43,171 nucleotides of DNA. Source: Streptococcus mitis (GTDB lineage: Bacteria > Bacillota > Bacilli > Lactobacillales > Streptococcaceae). This document shows positions 14,224 to 22,550 of the stretch, one piece after another. The notes under the pieces are model-generated. The model saw only the letters and a program-made list of their open reading frames with translations, made no database searches and was not told where the DNA came from. Each line of letters opens with the position of its first letter. Position 1 is the first letter of the stretch. The position numbers and the translations under genes are program-made. Location: positions 1 through 43,171 of the forward strand of contig MKYF01000015.1 in NCBI GenBank assembly GCA_001914195.1, in the 5' to 3' direction.

Positions 14224-15476
14224 AAATAGTTTAAAACCTTTTCCAGATTGTCTAAGGACACCTTGGCAAATTGATAAGGACAGGTGCTTAAATAGGCCTC
14301 TTCAAAGAAGTCTAAGCCCATCTGGCTGTGTTTGAGACTGGCAATTTTAGGATACTGTCGCAGATCTAGTAATAAACCATCGTGAAGGGGATAATGAGGG
14401 AGGTGACAAGGAGTGTTAGCTAGTCTTTCCTCGATTTGTTTTTGGTAGTCTTCCTGATTGGATAAGCGAGCCAGACGATTTTTTTCAAATAATTGACTAT
14501 CAATATAGAGTGACAGGGCCTTTTGCATGATGAGGTTGCTGTCGTAGTCTAGGATATTTTTGTAGGCCACAAAGGCTTCCTTGATAGCATTTGGGAGAAT
14601 GAGTGCTGTTATCCGCAGGGCTGGAAAGAGGCTGGTTGAGAAGGACTTTATGTAAATGACCCGCTCCTCTGTATCTAGATAGTGGAAGGTCTGGCCCTTT
14701 TTAGAGTCCAAATCCCCCAGATAGTCGTCCTCTACGATATAGACACCATACTTGGTAGCTAAGTCAAGAATAGCTCGTTTGTCCTGTTCAGAATAGGAAT
14801 GCCCCAGAGGATAGTGAAAACGAGGAATAGTATAGAAAAACTTAATTTTTCCAGTCTTGAAATGGCTTTCCAGTTCCTCCAAGTCAATCCCATCAATGCC
14901 TCGTTCAATCGTTTGATAGTCCAAGCCCTGAGCAATCAAGAGACGATTCATCCGATGGTAGGTCGGCTGTTCCACCAAGATTTCTTTGGCTTGGCTAGGA
15001 AAGGAAATTTGAGAGAGGATAAATAAGGCTTGTTGGGTGCCAGAAGTCAGTACCAGTTGGTCAGCCTTGCAGTAGAGGGCCTGGTCAAAGAGGAGTTTAT
15101 GGATGGATTGTCTTAAGTCTTCTAAACCTTCTTGATTTTCATAGTAGTTGAAGAGGTAGTTTTCTCGGCCAATCAAGGTTTCATTGACACAGAGTCGGAA
15201 ATCGTCATAGGCGCTGGCATGTTCGTCGGTAACCTCGATTTCTAGGTCCTGGTGTTGCCCTTGTTCTAGGACATAGTAGCCACTCTGGGGCTTGGCATAG
15301 AGATATTGTTCGTGTCGTAATTCCAGCAGGGCTCGTTGGACAGTATCCTTGCTACAGTGGAAGTCAAGGCTCAGTTGACGGATAGAAGGCAGGCGGCTTC
15401 CCGTCGGAAATCGTCCAGACTCGATACCATTTTTTAGATAGGAAACGACCTCTTGGTACTTGCTTTGTTTCTTCAT
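14205..15476 (-). CDS. MocR/GntR-family regulator with aminotransferase-like domain
   Basis: A 423-residue two-domain regulator. The N-terminal GntR winged helix (residues about 5–70) includes GSRLPSIRQLSLDFHCSKDTVQRAL. The rest is a fold-type I aminotransferase-like domain with YHRMNRLL, VEDDYLGDLD and the likely PLP-binding Lys277 in IYIKSFSTSLFPALRI. MocR proteins sense PLP or an amino compound and often control nearby genes. Here the divergent neighbour is acetolactate decarboxylase and the convergent one an amino-acid-binding lipoprotein, so either could be a target. PdxR-type control of vitamin B6 is another option, but no pdx genes are in view. AAGGGAGG precedes the start. Confidence 0.9.
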   Translation of the reverse strand: MKKQSKYQEVVSYLKNGIESGRFPTGSRLPSIRQLSLDFHCSKDTVQRALLELRHEQYLYAKPQSGYYVLEQGQHQDLEIEVTDEHASAYDDFRLCVNETLIGRENYLFNYYENQEGLEDLRQSIHKLLFDQALYCKADQLVLTSGTQQALFILSQISFPSQAKEILVEQPTYHRMNRLLIAQGLDYQTIERGIDGIDLEELESHFKTGKIKFFYTIPRFHYPLGHSYSEQDKRAILDLATKYGVYIVEDDYLGDLDSKKGQTFHYLDTEERVIYIKSFSTSLFPALRITALILPNAIKEAFVAYKNILDYDSNLIMQKALSLYIDSQLFEKNRLARLSNQEDYQKQIEERLANTPCHLPHYPLHDGLLLDLRQYPKIASLKHSQMGLDFFEEAYLSTCPYQFAKVSLDNLEKVLNYLKAELE

Positions 15477-15501
15477 TCCAGACCTCCCTTGATTTTGTTA
15501 C

Positions 15502-15530
15502 ATTGTACCCTTTTTTTTCTTTCTTGGCAA
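15502..15530 (-). promoter_or_regulatory. Promoter of the MocR-type regulator gene
   Basis: On the minus strand, TTGCCA (15525–15530) and TACAAT (15502–15507) are separated by 17 nt. This 141-bp divergent region also carries the budA promoter, so a regulator bound here could touch both. Confidence 0.7.
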
Positions 15531-15550
15531 TGTCTAGAGTATTTCTCTCG

Positions 15551-15579
15551 TTCACATATAAAGCTAAATGTGGTATACT
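15551..15579 (+). promoter_or_regulatory. Promoter of the acetolactate decarboxylase gene
   Basis: TTCACA (15551–15556), 17 nt, TATACT (15574–15579) with the extended TGG (15571–15573). The leader to ATG 15618 is about 32 nt. Confidence 0.75.
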
Positions 15580-15617
15580 TAGGAGTAACATTTATAGAAT
15601 AACAGACAAGAAAGTGA

Positions 15618-16349
15618 ATGGATAAGAACGTGCAGGAACCAGTGAAATTATTTCAATACAATACCCTTGGAGCCTTGATGGCTGGCCTTTATGGTGGTAC
15701 CATGACAGTAGGAGAATTGCTAGAACATGGTGATCTTGGTTTGGGAACTTTGGATTCCATTGATGGAGAATTGATTGTCTTGGATGGCAAGGCTTATCAG
15801 GCCAAAGGCTCAGGAGACCAACCAGAAATTGTGGAAGTATCACCAGATGCCCTTATTCCTTACGCAGCAGTAGTACCACATCAGGCAGAAGTTATTTTCC
15901 GCCAGCGCTTTGAGATGACGGACAAGGAATTGGAAGAACGAATTGAGTCTTATTATGACGGGGAAAATCTTTTCCGCTCTATCAAGATTCGGGGGGAATT
16001 TTCGCATATGCATGTGCGCATGATTCCCAAGTCGACACCAGATACCAAGTTTGCTGAGGTTGCAACCCATCAACCGGAATATAGTCGTGACAATGTGGCG
16101 GGAACTATCGTTGGTTTCTGGACGCCAGAGATTTTCCATGGGGTCAGTGTGGCGGGCTACCATCTGCACTTCATTTCAGATGATTTGACCTTCGGTGGTC
16201 ATGTCATGGACTTTGTCATCAAGGAAGGTATTATTGAGGTGGGAGCTGTTGACCAGTTGGACCAACGTTTTCCAGTCCAAGATCGTCAATACTTGTTTGC
16301 TAAGTTCAATGTTGACGAGATGAAAAAAGATATTGAAAAGGCGGAATAG
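15618..16349 (+). CDS. budA: Alpha-acetolactate decarboxylase
   Basis: A 243-residue cytoplasmic enzyme (also called AlsD) that converts acetolactate to acetoin and CO2, draining pyruvate overflow and helping control branched-chain precursor levels. The zinc ligands expected from the family are in HLHFISDDLTFGGHVMDF (HxH plus a third His). The conserved IRGEFSHMHVRMIPK and the LYGGTMTVGELLEHGDLGLGT start are also present. The start has only a weak AGAAAGTGA Shine–Dalgarno sequence. No acetolactate synthase gene is adjacent. The next gene follows after 9 nt. Confidence 0.94.
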   Translation: MDKNVQEPVKLFQYNTLGALMAGLYGGTMTVGELLEHGDLGLGTLDSIDGELIVLDGKAYQAKGSGDQPEIVEVSPDALIPYAAVVPHQAEVIFRQRFEMTDKELEERIESYYDGENLFRSIKIRGEFSHMHVRMIPKSTPDTKFAEVATHQPEYSRDNVAGTIVGFWTPEIFHGVSVAGYHLHFISDDLTFGGHVMDFVIKEGIIEVGAVDQLDQRFPVQDRQYLFAKFNVDEMKKDIEKAE

Positions 16350-16358
16350 GAGAAGAAA

Positions 16359-17111
16359 ATGACCATTCATATCATTATTACCATGTTGCTGTTGCTGGCT
16401 TTCTTGATAGGAAGTATTTGGTATGCCAAAAAGAAATACCAGATTAATCTAGCTGTCTTGGGCTTGGGGGCTGTTGCCTTCTTTGTCTCTTCACAGATTC
16501 TAGAAAAATTGGTTCATATCATAGTTCTTCATCCTCAAAAAGATGGAAGTATTGCTCTTTTACAAGACCATCCCCTGGTTTATATTGTCTATGGCCTAGC
16601 TATGGCGGCTTTCTTTGAGGAAACAGCTCGTCTCATCTTCTTTAAATGGTTGAAGAAAAAGAGAAACTTGGAAAAATCAGATGCCCTTGCTTATGGATTG
16701 GGGCATGGTGGTTTGGAATTGATTTTCTTAGGTGTTACTAGCCTCGTCAATCTCTACATTGTTCTTTCGGCAGTTCAAACTCAGAATCCACAGGTCCTGA
16801 AATTGCTGTCTGAAAATATGTTGAAAACTATTCAGTCGCTATCAGTCTGGCAGATTTATTTGCTTGGTTTTGAACGGATTTTGGCTCTAGGATTCCAATT
16901 GCTGTTGACTGTTTGGGTTTACCAAGCTGTTCGCCAGAAGAAATGGATTTATCTCCTAGCGGCCTATGGCCTACATGCCTTCTTTGACTTAGCACCATCT
17001 CTTGCCCAAGTTGGCTGGTTGACCAATCCTGTCTTGGTTGAAGTTGTCCTAGCACTTGAACTTGTTCTGCTTGCCTATGGAACAAAGGCAATCTTTTGCA
17101 AAAAATCATAA
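16359..17111 (+). CDS. YhfC-family membrane protein (putative glutamic-type intramembrane protease)
   Basis: A 250-residue membrane protein with about six to seven hydrophobic segments, the first at residues 3–22. Motifs FFEETARLIFFKWL (EExxR), YGLGHGGLELI and HAFFDLAP are arranged as in the YhfC branch of the CPBP/ABI intramembrane protease clan, where the Glu and His residues form the active site. The substrate is unknown. TAGGAGAAGAAA precedes ATG 16359 and it is probably cotranscribed with budA; no functional link to acetoin formation is evident. A terminator follows directly. Confidence 0.85.
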   Translation: MTIHIIITMLLLLAFLIGSIWYAKKKYQINLAVLGLGAVAFFVSSQILEKLVHIIVLHPQKDGSIALLQDHPLVYIVYGLAMAAFFEETARLIFFKWLKKKRNLEKSDALAYGLGHGGLELIFLGVTSLVNLYIVLSAVQTQNPQVLKLLSENMLKTIQSLSVWQIYLLGFERILALGFQLLLTVWVYQAVRQKKWIYLLAAYGLHAFFDLAPSLAQVGWLTNPVLVEVVLALELVLLAYGTKAIFCKKS

Positions 17112-17134
17112 AAAGAGGGGAAACCTCTTTTTTT
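17110..17134 (+). terminator. Terminator after budA–yhfC
   Basis: AAAAAGAGG (17110–17118) pairs with CCTCTTTTT (17124–17132) around loop GGAAA, followed by more T. Confidence 0.85.
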
Positions 17135-17184
17135 GTTTAAAATAAGCCCAAGATTTTTTTAGGGTCGTCAAATGGTCTTAAAAA

Positions 17185-17193
17185 TGGTATAAT
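17185..17193 (+). promoter_or_regulatory. Extended −10 promoter of murB–potABCD
   Basis: TGG plus TATAAT (17188–17193); TCGTCA at 17165–17170 is a weak −35 at 17-nt spacing. The leader to ATG 17223 carries AGGAAGAG. Confidence 0.75.
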
Positions 17194-17222
17194 GGAATGA
17201 ATTTTGTAAAAGGAAGAGTGTC

Positions 17223-18128
17223 ATGTCAGTAAAAGAAAAAATGCTTGAAATCTTAGAAGGGATTGATATCCGTTTCAAGGAACCCTTGCATAGCTATAGT
17301 TATACAAAAGTAGGTGGAGAGGCCGATTATTTGGTCTTTCCACGAAATCGTTTTGAGTTGGCTCGCGTTGTTAAATTTGCCAATCAAGAAAATATCCCTT
17401 GGATGGTTCTTGGAAATGCTAGCAACATCATCGTTCGTGATGGTGGGATTCGTGGATTTGTCATCTTGTGTGACAAGCTTAATAACGTTTCCGTTGATGG
17501 CTATACCATTGAAGCAGAAGCTGGTGCCAACTTGATTGAAACGACACGCATTGCCCTTCGTCATAGTTTGACTGGCTTTGAGTTTGCTTGTGGTATTCCT
17601 GGAAGTGTCGGTGGTGCTGTCTTTATGAATGCGGGTGCCTATGGTGGCGAGATTGCCCACATCTTACAGTCTTGTAAGATTTTGACTAAGGACGGAGAAA
17701 TCGAGACCCTGTCTGTCAAGGACTTGGCTTTTGGTTACCGCCACTCAGCCATTCAAGAGTCTGGTGCAGTTGTCTTGTCAGCTAAATTTGCCCTTGCTCC
17801 AGGAAGCCATCAGGTTATCAAGCAAGAAATGGACCGCTTGACGCATCTACGTGAACTCAAACAACCTTTAGAATATCCATCTTGTGGTTCGGTCTTTAAA
17901 CGTCCAGTAGGGCATTTTGCAGGTCAATTAATTTCAGAAGCTGGCTTGAAAGGCTATCGTATTGGTGGAGTAGAAGTCTCAGAAAAACACGCAGGTTTTA
18001 TGATTAATGTTGCTGACGGAACGGCTAAAGACTACGAGGATTTGATTGAGTCTGTGATTGAAAAAGTCAAGGAACACTCTGGCGTTACTCTTGAGAGAGA
18101 AGTCCGTATTTTAGGTGAAAGCAAGTAG
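17223..18128 (+). CDS. murB: UDP-N-acetylenolpyruvoylglucosamine reductase MurB
   Basis: A 301-residue FAD enzyme that reduces UDP-GlcNAc-enolpyruvate to UDP-MurNAc with NADPH, an early cytoplasmic step of peptidoglycan synthesis. The N-terminal FAD domain shows YTKVGGEADYLVFP, GNASNIIVRDGGIRG and GIPGSVGGAVFMNAGAYGGE. The substrate domain has YPSCGSVFKRP with the likely proton-donor Ser223, and SEKHAGFMIN. The layout fits type II MurB of Gram-positive bacteria. It is linked to potABCD, an association known in pneumococcus, but separated from potA by 159 nt. Confidence 0.95.
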   Translation: MSVKEKMLEILEGIDIRFKEPLHSYSYTKVGGEADYLVFPRNRFELARVVKFANQENIPWMVLGNASNIIVRDGGIRGFVILCDKLNNVSVDGYTIEAEAGANLIETTRIALRHSLTGFEFACGIPGSVGGAVFMNAGAYGGEIAHILQSCKILTKDGEIETLSVKDLAFGYRHSAIQESGAVVLSAKFALAPGSHQVIKQEMDRLTHLRELKQPLEYPSCGSVFKRPVGHFAGQLISEAGLKGYRIGGVEVSEKHAGFMINVADGTAKDYEDLIESVIEKVKEHSGVTLEREVRILGESK

Positions 18129-18148
18129 GAAGCTTTAGCTAAAAAGCT

Positions 18149-18250
18149 GCTGCTATGTCATGGAAAGGGGGTGAAAGCCTATCGTCAGTGCAGAAGAATG
18201 TAGGCAGTTCAATCTCCTACACGAGGTAGTAGCGGCCTGACAGAGCCCCG
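18149..18250 (+). ncRNA. Candidate structured RNA between murB and potA
   Basis: The 159-nt gap holds no convincing ORF but many nested complementary segments. TGTAGG (18199–18204) pairs with CCTACA (18216–18221). GTCAG (18184–18188) pairs with CTGAC (18237–18241). GGGG (18167–18170) pairs with CCCC (18246–18249). In addition GCTGCTA (18149–18155) can pair with TAGTAGC (18227–18233), one G·U, which crosses the other helices and would form a pseudoknot. A separate hairpin AGCTTT/AAAGCT lies just upstream (18131–18148). Compact pseudoknotted leaders before a transporter operon are often riboswitches, but I cannot match this to a named class. No terminator is seen inside it. Control of potA translation, an RNA processing site or a small RNA are possible. 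Confidence 0.45.
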
Positions 18251-18287
18251 ATCTGTTAGTCTATGAAAAAGAAGGAATGAATGACAA

Positions 18288-19445
18288 TTGAAAAAACCAA
18301 TTATTGAATTCAAAAACGTCTCAAAAGTTTTTGAAGACAGCAACACCAAGGTTCTCAAAGACATCAACTTTGAGTTGGAAGAGGGGAAATTTTATACCCT
18401 TCTAGGAGCATCTGGTTCAGGGAAATCAACTATCCTTAACATCATTGCAGGTTTACTGGATGCGACGACAGGAGATATTTTACTGGATGGTATCCGCATC
18501 AACGACATTCCAACCAACAAGCGAGACGTCCATACCGTTTTCCAATCTTATGCCTTGTTCCCACATATGAATGTGTTTGAAAATGTTGCTTTTCCACTTC
18601 GCTTGCGTAAAATTGACAAGAAAGAAATCGAGAAACGCGTAGCGGAAGTTCTCAAGATGGTTCAGTTGGAAGGTTACGAAAAACGTTCCATCCGTAAACT
18701 CTCTGGAGGACAACGTCAGCGTGTAGCCATTGCCCGTGCTATCATTAACCAACCCCGTGTGGTTTTGTTGGACGAGCCTTTGTCAGCGCTGGACTTGAAA
18801 TTAAGAACAGATATGCAGTACGAACTGCGTGAACTGCAACAACGATTGGGCATTACCTTTGTCTTTGTCACTCACGATCAGGAAGAAGCCCTGGCCATGA
18901 GTGACTGGATTTTCGTTATGAATGATGGCGAGATTGTCCAGTCTGGAACGCCTGTGGACATCTACGATGAGCCAATCAACCACTTTGTTGCCACCTTTAT
19001 CGGGGAGTCAAATATCTTGCCAGGAACCATGATTGAGGACTACTTGGTTGAGTTTAACGGCAAACGCTTCGAAGCGGTTGATGGGGGGATGAAGCCAAAT
19101 GAACCTGTTGAGGTCGTGATTCGTCCAGAGGACTTGCGTATTACCCTTCCTGAAGAAGGCAAGCTCCAAGTTAAGGTGGATACCCAGCTCTTCCGTGGGG
19201 TGCACTATGAAATTATCGCCTATGACGAACTTGGAAATGAATGGATGATCCACTCAACTCGTAAGGCCATCGTGGGTGAGGAAATCGGTCTGGACTTTGA
19301 ACCAGAAGACATCCACATCATGCGTCTCAATGAAACCGAAGAAGAGTTCGATGCTCGTATCGAAGAATACGTGGAAATTGAAGAGCAAGAAGCAGGTCTG
19401 ATCAATGCAATCGAGGAGGAAAGAGATGAAGAAAACAAGCTCTAA
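18288..19445 (+). CDS. potA: Spermidine/putrescine ABC transporter ATP-binding protein PotA
   Basis: A 385-residue ABC ATPase of the polyamine importer. It has Walker A GASGSGKST, Q-loop VFQSYALFPHM, signature LSGGQRQRVAIARA, Walker B VVLLDEPLSALD and H-loop VTHDQEEA. A C-terminal TOBE-type domain (about residues 235–350) and an acidic tail follow. The start is TTG 18288 (MKKPIIEF), with AAGGA about 11 nt upstream; nearby ATGs at 18276 and 18281 are out of frame and end quickly. A TTG start with a long spacer suggests weak or regulated translation. The 3' end overlaps potB by 20 nt. Confidence 0.94.
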   Translation: MKKPIIEFKNVSKVFEDSNTKVLKDINFELEEGKFYTLLGASGSGKSTILNIIAGLLDATTGDILLDGIRINDIPTNKRDVHTVFQSYALFPHMNVFENVAFPLRLRKIDKKEIEKRVAEVLKMVQLEGYEKRSIRKLSGGQRQRVAIARAIINQPRVVLLDEPLSALDLKLRTDMQYELRELQQRLGITFVFVTHDQEEALAMSDWIFVMNDGEIVQSGTPVDIYDEPINHFVATFIGESNILPGTMIEDYLVEFNGKRFEAVDGGMKPNEPVEVVIRPEDLRITLPEEGKLQVKVDTQLFRGVHYEIIAYDELGNEWMIHSTRKAIVGEEIGLDFEPEDIHIMRLNETEEEFDARIEEYVEIEEQEAGLINAIEEERDEENKL

Positions 19446-20232
19446 ACTCTTTGTAGTGCCCTACATGCTTTGGATTGCCCTCTTTGTCCTGGCACCCTTG
19501 GTCTTGATTTTCGGTCAATCCTTTTTCAACATCGAAGGCCAGTTCAGTTTAGAAAACTATAAGTCCTACTTTGCGTCACAAAACTTGACCTACCTAAAAA
19601 TGAGTTTCAACTCTGTACTCTATGCAGGGATTGTGACCTTTGTAACCCTGCTTATCAGCTATCCGACAGCCCTCTTTTTGACCCGTCTCAAGCACCGTCA
19701 ACTCTGGCTTATGCTGATTATCCTGCCTACCTGGATCAATTTGCTCCTTAAAGCCTATGCCTTTATCGGAATTTTTGGTCAGAATGGCTCTATTAACCAA
19801 TTCTTGGAATTTATCGGAATTGGTTCACAACAGTTGCTCTTTACCGATTTCTCCTTTATCTTTGTCGCAAGCTACATCGAGCTTCCATTTATGATTTTGC
19901 CGATTTTTAATGTCTTGGACGATATGGATAACAACCTCATCAATGCCAGCTATGACCTCGGTGCGACCAAGTGGGAAACCTTCCGCCATGTCATCTTCCC
20001 TCTGTCGATGAATGGTGTGCGAAGTGGGGTACAGTCTGTCTTTATCCCTAGTTTGAGTCTCTTCATGTTGACCCGTCTGATTGGAGGGAATCGTGTTATT
20101 ACGCTGGGAACGGCTATTGAGCAGAACTTCCTGACCAATGACAACTACGGTATGGGTTCAACCATCGGTGTGATTCTCATCTTGACCATGTTCATCACCA
20201 TGTGGATGACCAAGGAAAGGAGAGAACGATGA
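19426..20232 (+). CDS. potB: Spermidine/putrescine ABC transporter permease PotB
   Basis: A 268-residue permease with about six membrane segments. The EAA loop is recognisable in NASYDLGATKWETFRHVIFPLS (about residues 176–197). The first segment is near residues 9–31. ATG 19426 is preceded by GAGGAGGAAAG inside the potA end; a longer in-frame ATG at 19405 is less likely. It pairs with PotC as the membrane channel, and its last bases form ATGA with the potC start. Confidence 0.94.
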   Translation: MKKTSSKLFVVPYMLWIALFVLAPLVLIFGQSFFNIEGQFSLENYKSYFASQNLTYLKMSFNSVLYAGIVTFVTLLISYPTALFLTRLKHRQLWLMLIILPTWINLLLKAYAFIGIFGQNGSINQFLEFIGIGSQQLLFTDFSFIFVASYIELPFMILPIFNVLDDMDNNLINASYDLGATKWETFRHVIFPLSMNGVRSGVQSVFIPSLSLFMLTRLIGGNRVITLGTAIEQNFLTNDNYGMGSTIGVILILTMFITMWMTKERRER

Positions 20233-21002
20233 AAAAATTTGCCAACCTTTATCTGGGACTGGTCTTTCTTGTCCTCTACCTGCCGATTTTTTACTTGATT
20301 GGTTATGCCTTTAATGCAGGTAACGACATGAACAGCTTTACAGGCTTTAGCTTGAGCCATTTTAAAACCATGTTTGGCGATGGTCGTCTTATGTTGATTG
20401 TGACTCAGACCTTTTTCTTGGCCTTTCTGTCAGCCTTGATAGCGACCATTATCGGGACTTTCGGTGCTATTTACATTTATCAGTCTCGTAAGAAATACCA
20501 AGAAGCCTTTCTTTCACTCAATAATATCCTCATGGTTGCACCTGACGTTATGATTGGTGCTAGCTTCTTGATTCTCTTTACCCAACTCAAGTTTTCACTT
20601 GGCTTTTTGACCGTTCTATCTAGTCACGTGGCCTTCTCCATTCCTATCGTGGTCTTGATGGTCTTGCCTCGACTCAAGGAAATGAACGGTGACATGATTC
20701 ATGCGGCCTATGACCTTGGTGCCAGTCAATTTCAGATGTTCAAGGAAATCATGCTTCCTTACCTGACTCCGTCTATCATTGCTGGTTATTTCATGGCCTT
20801 CACCTATTCGCTAGATGACTTTGCTGTGACCTTCTTCGTAACGGGAAATGGATTTTCAACCCTGTCAGTCGAGATTTACTCTCGTGCTCGCAAGGGGATT
20901 TCCTTAGAAATCAATGCCCTGTCTGCCCTTGTCTTTCTCTTTAGTATTATCCTAGTTGTTGGATATTACTTTATCTCACGTGAGAAGGAGGAGCAAGCAT
21001 GA
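20229..21002 (+). CDS. potC: Spermidine/putrescine ABC transporter permease PotC
   Basis: A 257-residue permease with about six membrane segments and the EAA loop HAAYDLGASQFQMFKEIMLP. The stretch YSLDDFAVTFFVTG is typical of PotC. AAGGAGAGAACG precedes ATG 20229, which overlaps the potB stop (ATGA). The potD start overlaps its own stop in the same way. Confidence 0.94.
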   Translation: MKKFANLYLGLVFLVLYLPIFYLIGYAFNAGNDMNSFTGFSLSHFKTMFGDGRLMLIVTQTFFLAFLSALIATIIGTFGAIYIYQSRKKYQEAFLSLNNILMVAPDVMIGASFLILFTQLKFSLGFLTVLSSHVAFSIPIVVLMVLPRLKEMNGDMIHAAYDLGASQFQMFKEIMLPYLTPSIIAGYFMAFTYSLDDFAVTFFVTGNGFSTLSVEIYSRARKGISLEINALSALVFLFSIILVVGYYFISREKEEQA

Positions 21003-22069
21003 AAAAACTCTATTCATTTTTAGCAGGAATTGTAGCCATTATCCTAGTCTTGTGGGGAATTGCGACTCATTTAGACAGTAAAATCAACAGCCGAGATAGT
21101 CAAAAACTGGTTATCTACAACTGGGGTGACTACATCGATCCAGAACTCTTGGAGCAATTCACAGAAGAAACAGGAATCCAAGTCCAGTACGAGACCTTTG
21201 ACTCCAACGAAGCCATGTATACAAAGATTAAGCAGGGTGGAACGACCTACGATATTGCTATCCCAAGTGAATACATGATCAACAAGATGAAGGACGAAGA
21301 CCTCTTGGTACCGCTTGACTATTCAAAACTTGAAGGTCTTGAAAATATCGGACCAGAGTTCCTCAACCAGTCCTTTGACCCAGGCAATAAATACTCTATT
21401 CCTTACTTCTGGGGAACCTTGGGAATTGTCTATAATGAAACCATGGTAGATGAGGCGCCTGAGCATTGGGATGACCTCTGGAAACCAGAGTATAAGAACT
21501 CTATCATGCTCTTTGATGGGGCGCGTGAGGTACTGGGACTCGGACTCAATTCCCTTGGCTACAGCCTCAACTCCAAGGATACCCAGCAGTTGGAAGAGAC
21601 AGTTGATAAGCTCTACAAATTGACTCCAAATATCAAGGCTATTGTGGCGGATGAGATGAAGGGCTATATGATTCAGAACAACGCTGCTATCGGTGTGACC
21701 TTCTCTGGTGAAGCCAGCCAAATGTTAGAAAAAAATGAAAATCTACGCTATGTAGTACCGACTGAGGCCAGCAACCTTTGGTTTGACAATATGGTCATTC
21801 CCAAAACAGTCAAAAACCAAGATGCAGCCTATGCCTTTATCAACTTTATGTTGAAACCCGAAAATGCCCTCAAAAATGCAGAGTATGTCGGCTATTCAAC
21901 ACCAAACCTACCAGCTAAGGAATTGCTCCCAGAGGAGAAAAAAGAAGATAAGGCCTTCTATCCAGATGCTGAAACCATGAAACACCTAGAAGTTTATGAG
22001 AAATTTGACCATAAATGGACAGGAAAATATAGCGACCTCTTCCTACAGTTTAAAATGTATCGGAAGTAG
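20999..22069 (+). CDS. potD: Spermidine/putrescine-binding protein PotD
   Basis: A 356-residue extracellular polyamine-binding protein. The N-terminus (residues 4–24) is a hydrophobic signal or anchor without a lipobox Cys, so it may stay membrane-attached by an uncleaved segment. The mature part begins LVIYNWGDYIDPELLEQF and contains YDIAIPSEYMI, PYFWGTLGIVYN and ANLWFDNMVIP-like stretches expected of PotD/PotF. It completes the potABCD transporter; polyamines affect stress survival in streptococci. A terminator follows 16 nt later. Confidence 0.94.
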   Translation: MKKLYSFLAGIVAIILVLWGIATHLDSKINSRDSQKLVIYNWGDYIDPELLEQFTEETGIQVQYETFDSNEAMYTKIKQGGTTYDIAIPSEYMINKMKDEDLLVPLDYSKLEGLENIGPEFLNQSFDPGNKYSIPYFWGTLGIVYNETMVDEAPEHWDDLWKPEYKNSIMLFDGAREVLGLGLNSLGYSLNSKDTQQLEETVDKLYKLTPNIKAIVADEMKGYMIQNNAAIGVTFSGEASQMLEKNENLRYVVPTEASNLWFDNMVIPKTVKNQDAAYAFINFMLKPENALKNAEYVGYSTPNLPAKELLPEEKKEDKAFYPDAETMKHLEVYEKFDHKWTGKYSDLFLQFKMYRK

Positions 22070-22084
22070 AAGTTAGCAGTCACG

Positions 22085-22114
22085 AAACGAATCAGTCAAG
22101 CTGGTTCGTTTTTT
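22085..22114 (+). terminator. Terminator of murB–potABCD
   Basis: AAACGAATCAG (22085–22095) pairs with CTGGTTCGTTT (22101–22111), with one G·U, followed by TTT. Confidence 0.88.
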
Positions 22115-22156
22115 AATATAAGTCAGTTTTTACAGCCATATCTTTTTCTATTTTAG

Positions 22157-22185
22157 TTGCTTATTTGCTTGCCCAGTAGTATACT
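22157..22185 (+). promoter_or_regulatory. Promoter before the broken small membrane-protein gene
   Basis: TTGCTT (22157–22162), 17 nt, TATACT (22180–22185). It reads into the ORF remnant at 22218. Confidence 0.6.
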
Positions 22186-22217
22186 AAGCTTAACCTTACA
22201 GAGAGCGGTAACAAATA

Positions 22218-22469
22218 ATGAAAGTGTCTACTTTTTTCAAAAAAAGTTTCTGGGCAACCTTTTTGACTGTTCAGCAAACATATATACTATTTTATCTAAA
22301 GGATGGTTTGGATCGACAATACCTAACAACTGAGTCTATATAATTGGTGATAGGAAACTTTATATTTGCAAATATTTGCGTAGCTATATTTAGCAATTCG
22401 AAAACTTGGGATAAAAGTTGGGATAAAAAGAAAAATGGCAGTAAGAAAAAATATATCCTGAAAAAGTAA
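22218..22469 (+). pseudogene. Small membrane-protein gene interrupted by an in-frame TAA
   Basis: ATG 22218 opens 41 codons (MKVSTFFKKSFWATF... ending LTTESI), then TAA at 22341–22343. The same frame continues for another 41 sense codons to TAA 22467. The second half reads LVIGNFIFANICVAIFS, a good membrane segment, then a Lys-rich tail (WDKSWDKKK..., YILKK). A single substitution in a codon such as TAT or TTA would create this stop, so it looks like a recently inactivated gene of about 82 residues. A promoter and an AGAGAGCGG Shine–Dalgarno-like stretch remain. It could instead be a functional 41-residue peptide or a sequencing error. Confidence 0.55.
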
Positions 22470-22515
22470 TCGGAGATGTAGGGAATTGGTCTGATTCAAC
22501 GGAGATGATTTCCAG

Positions 22516-22544
22516 TTGACGCAAGCTCAAAAAAACGATATAAT
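22516..22544 (+). promoter_or_regulatory. Promoter of the T-box–alaS transcript
   Basis: TTGACG (22516–22521), 17 nt, TATAAT (22539–22544). The predicted start near 22551 coincides with the 5' strand of T-box Stem I. Confidence 0.85.
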
Positions 22545-22550
22545 AAGAAA

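Noticed and set aside
18155..18229. A 24-codon ORF inside the murB–potA gap
   Set aside because: It lacks a Shine–Dalgarno sequence, its length is within chance, and its bases are better explained by pairing segments.
22341..22343. Programmed readthrough or recoding at the TAA
   Set aside because: No recoding structure or selenocysteine-type context is seen; simple inactivation is the easier explanation.
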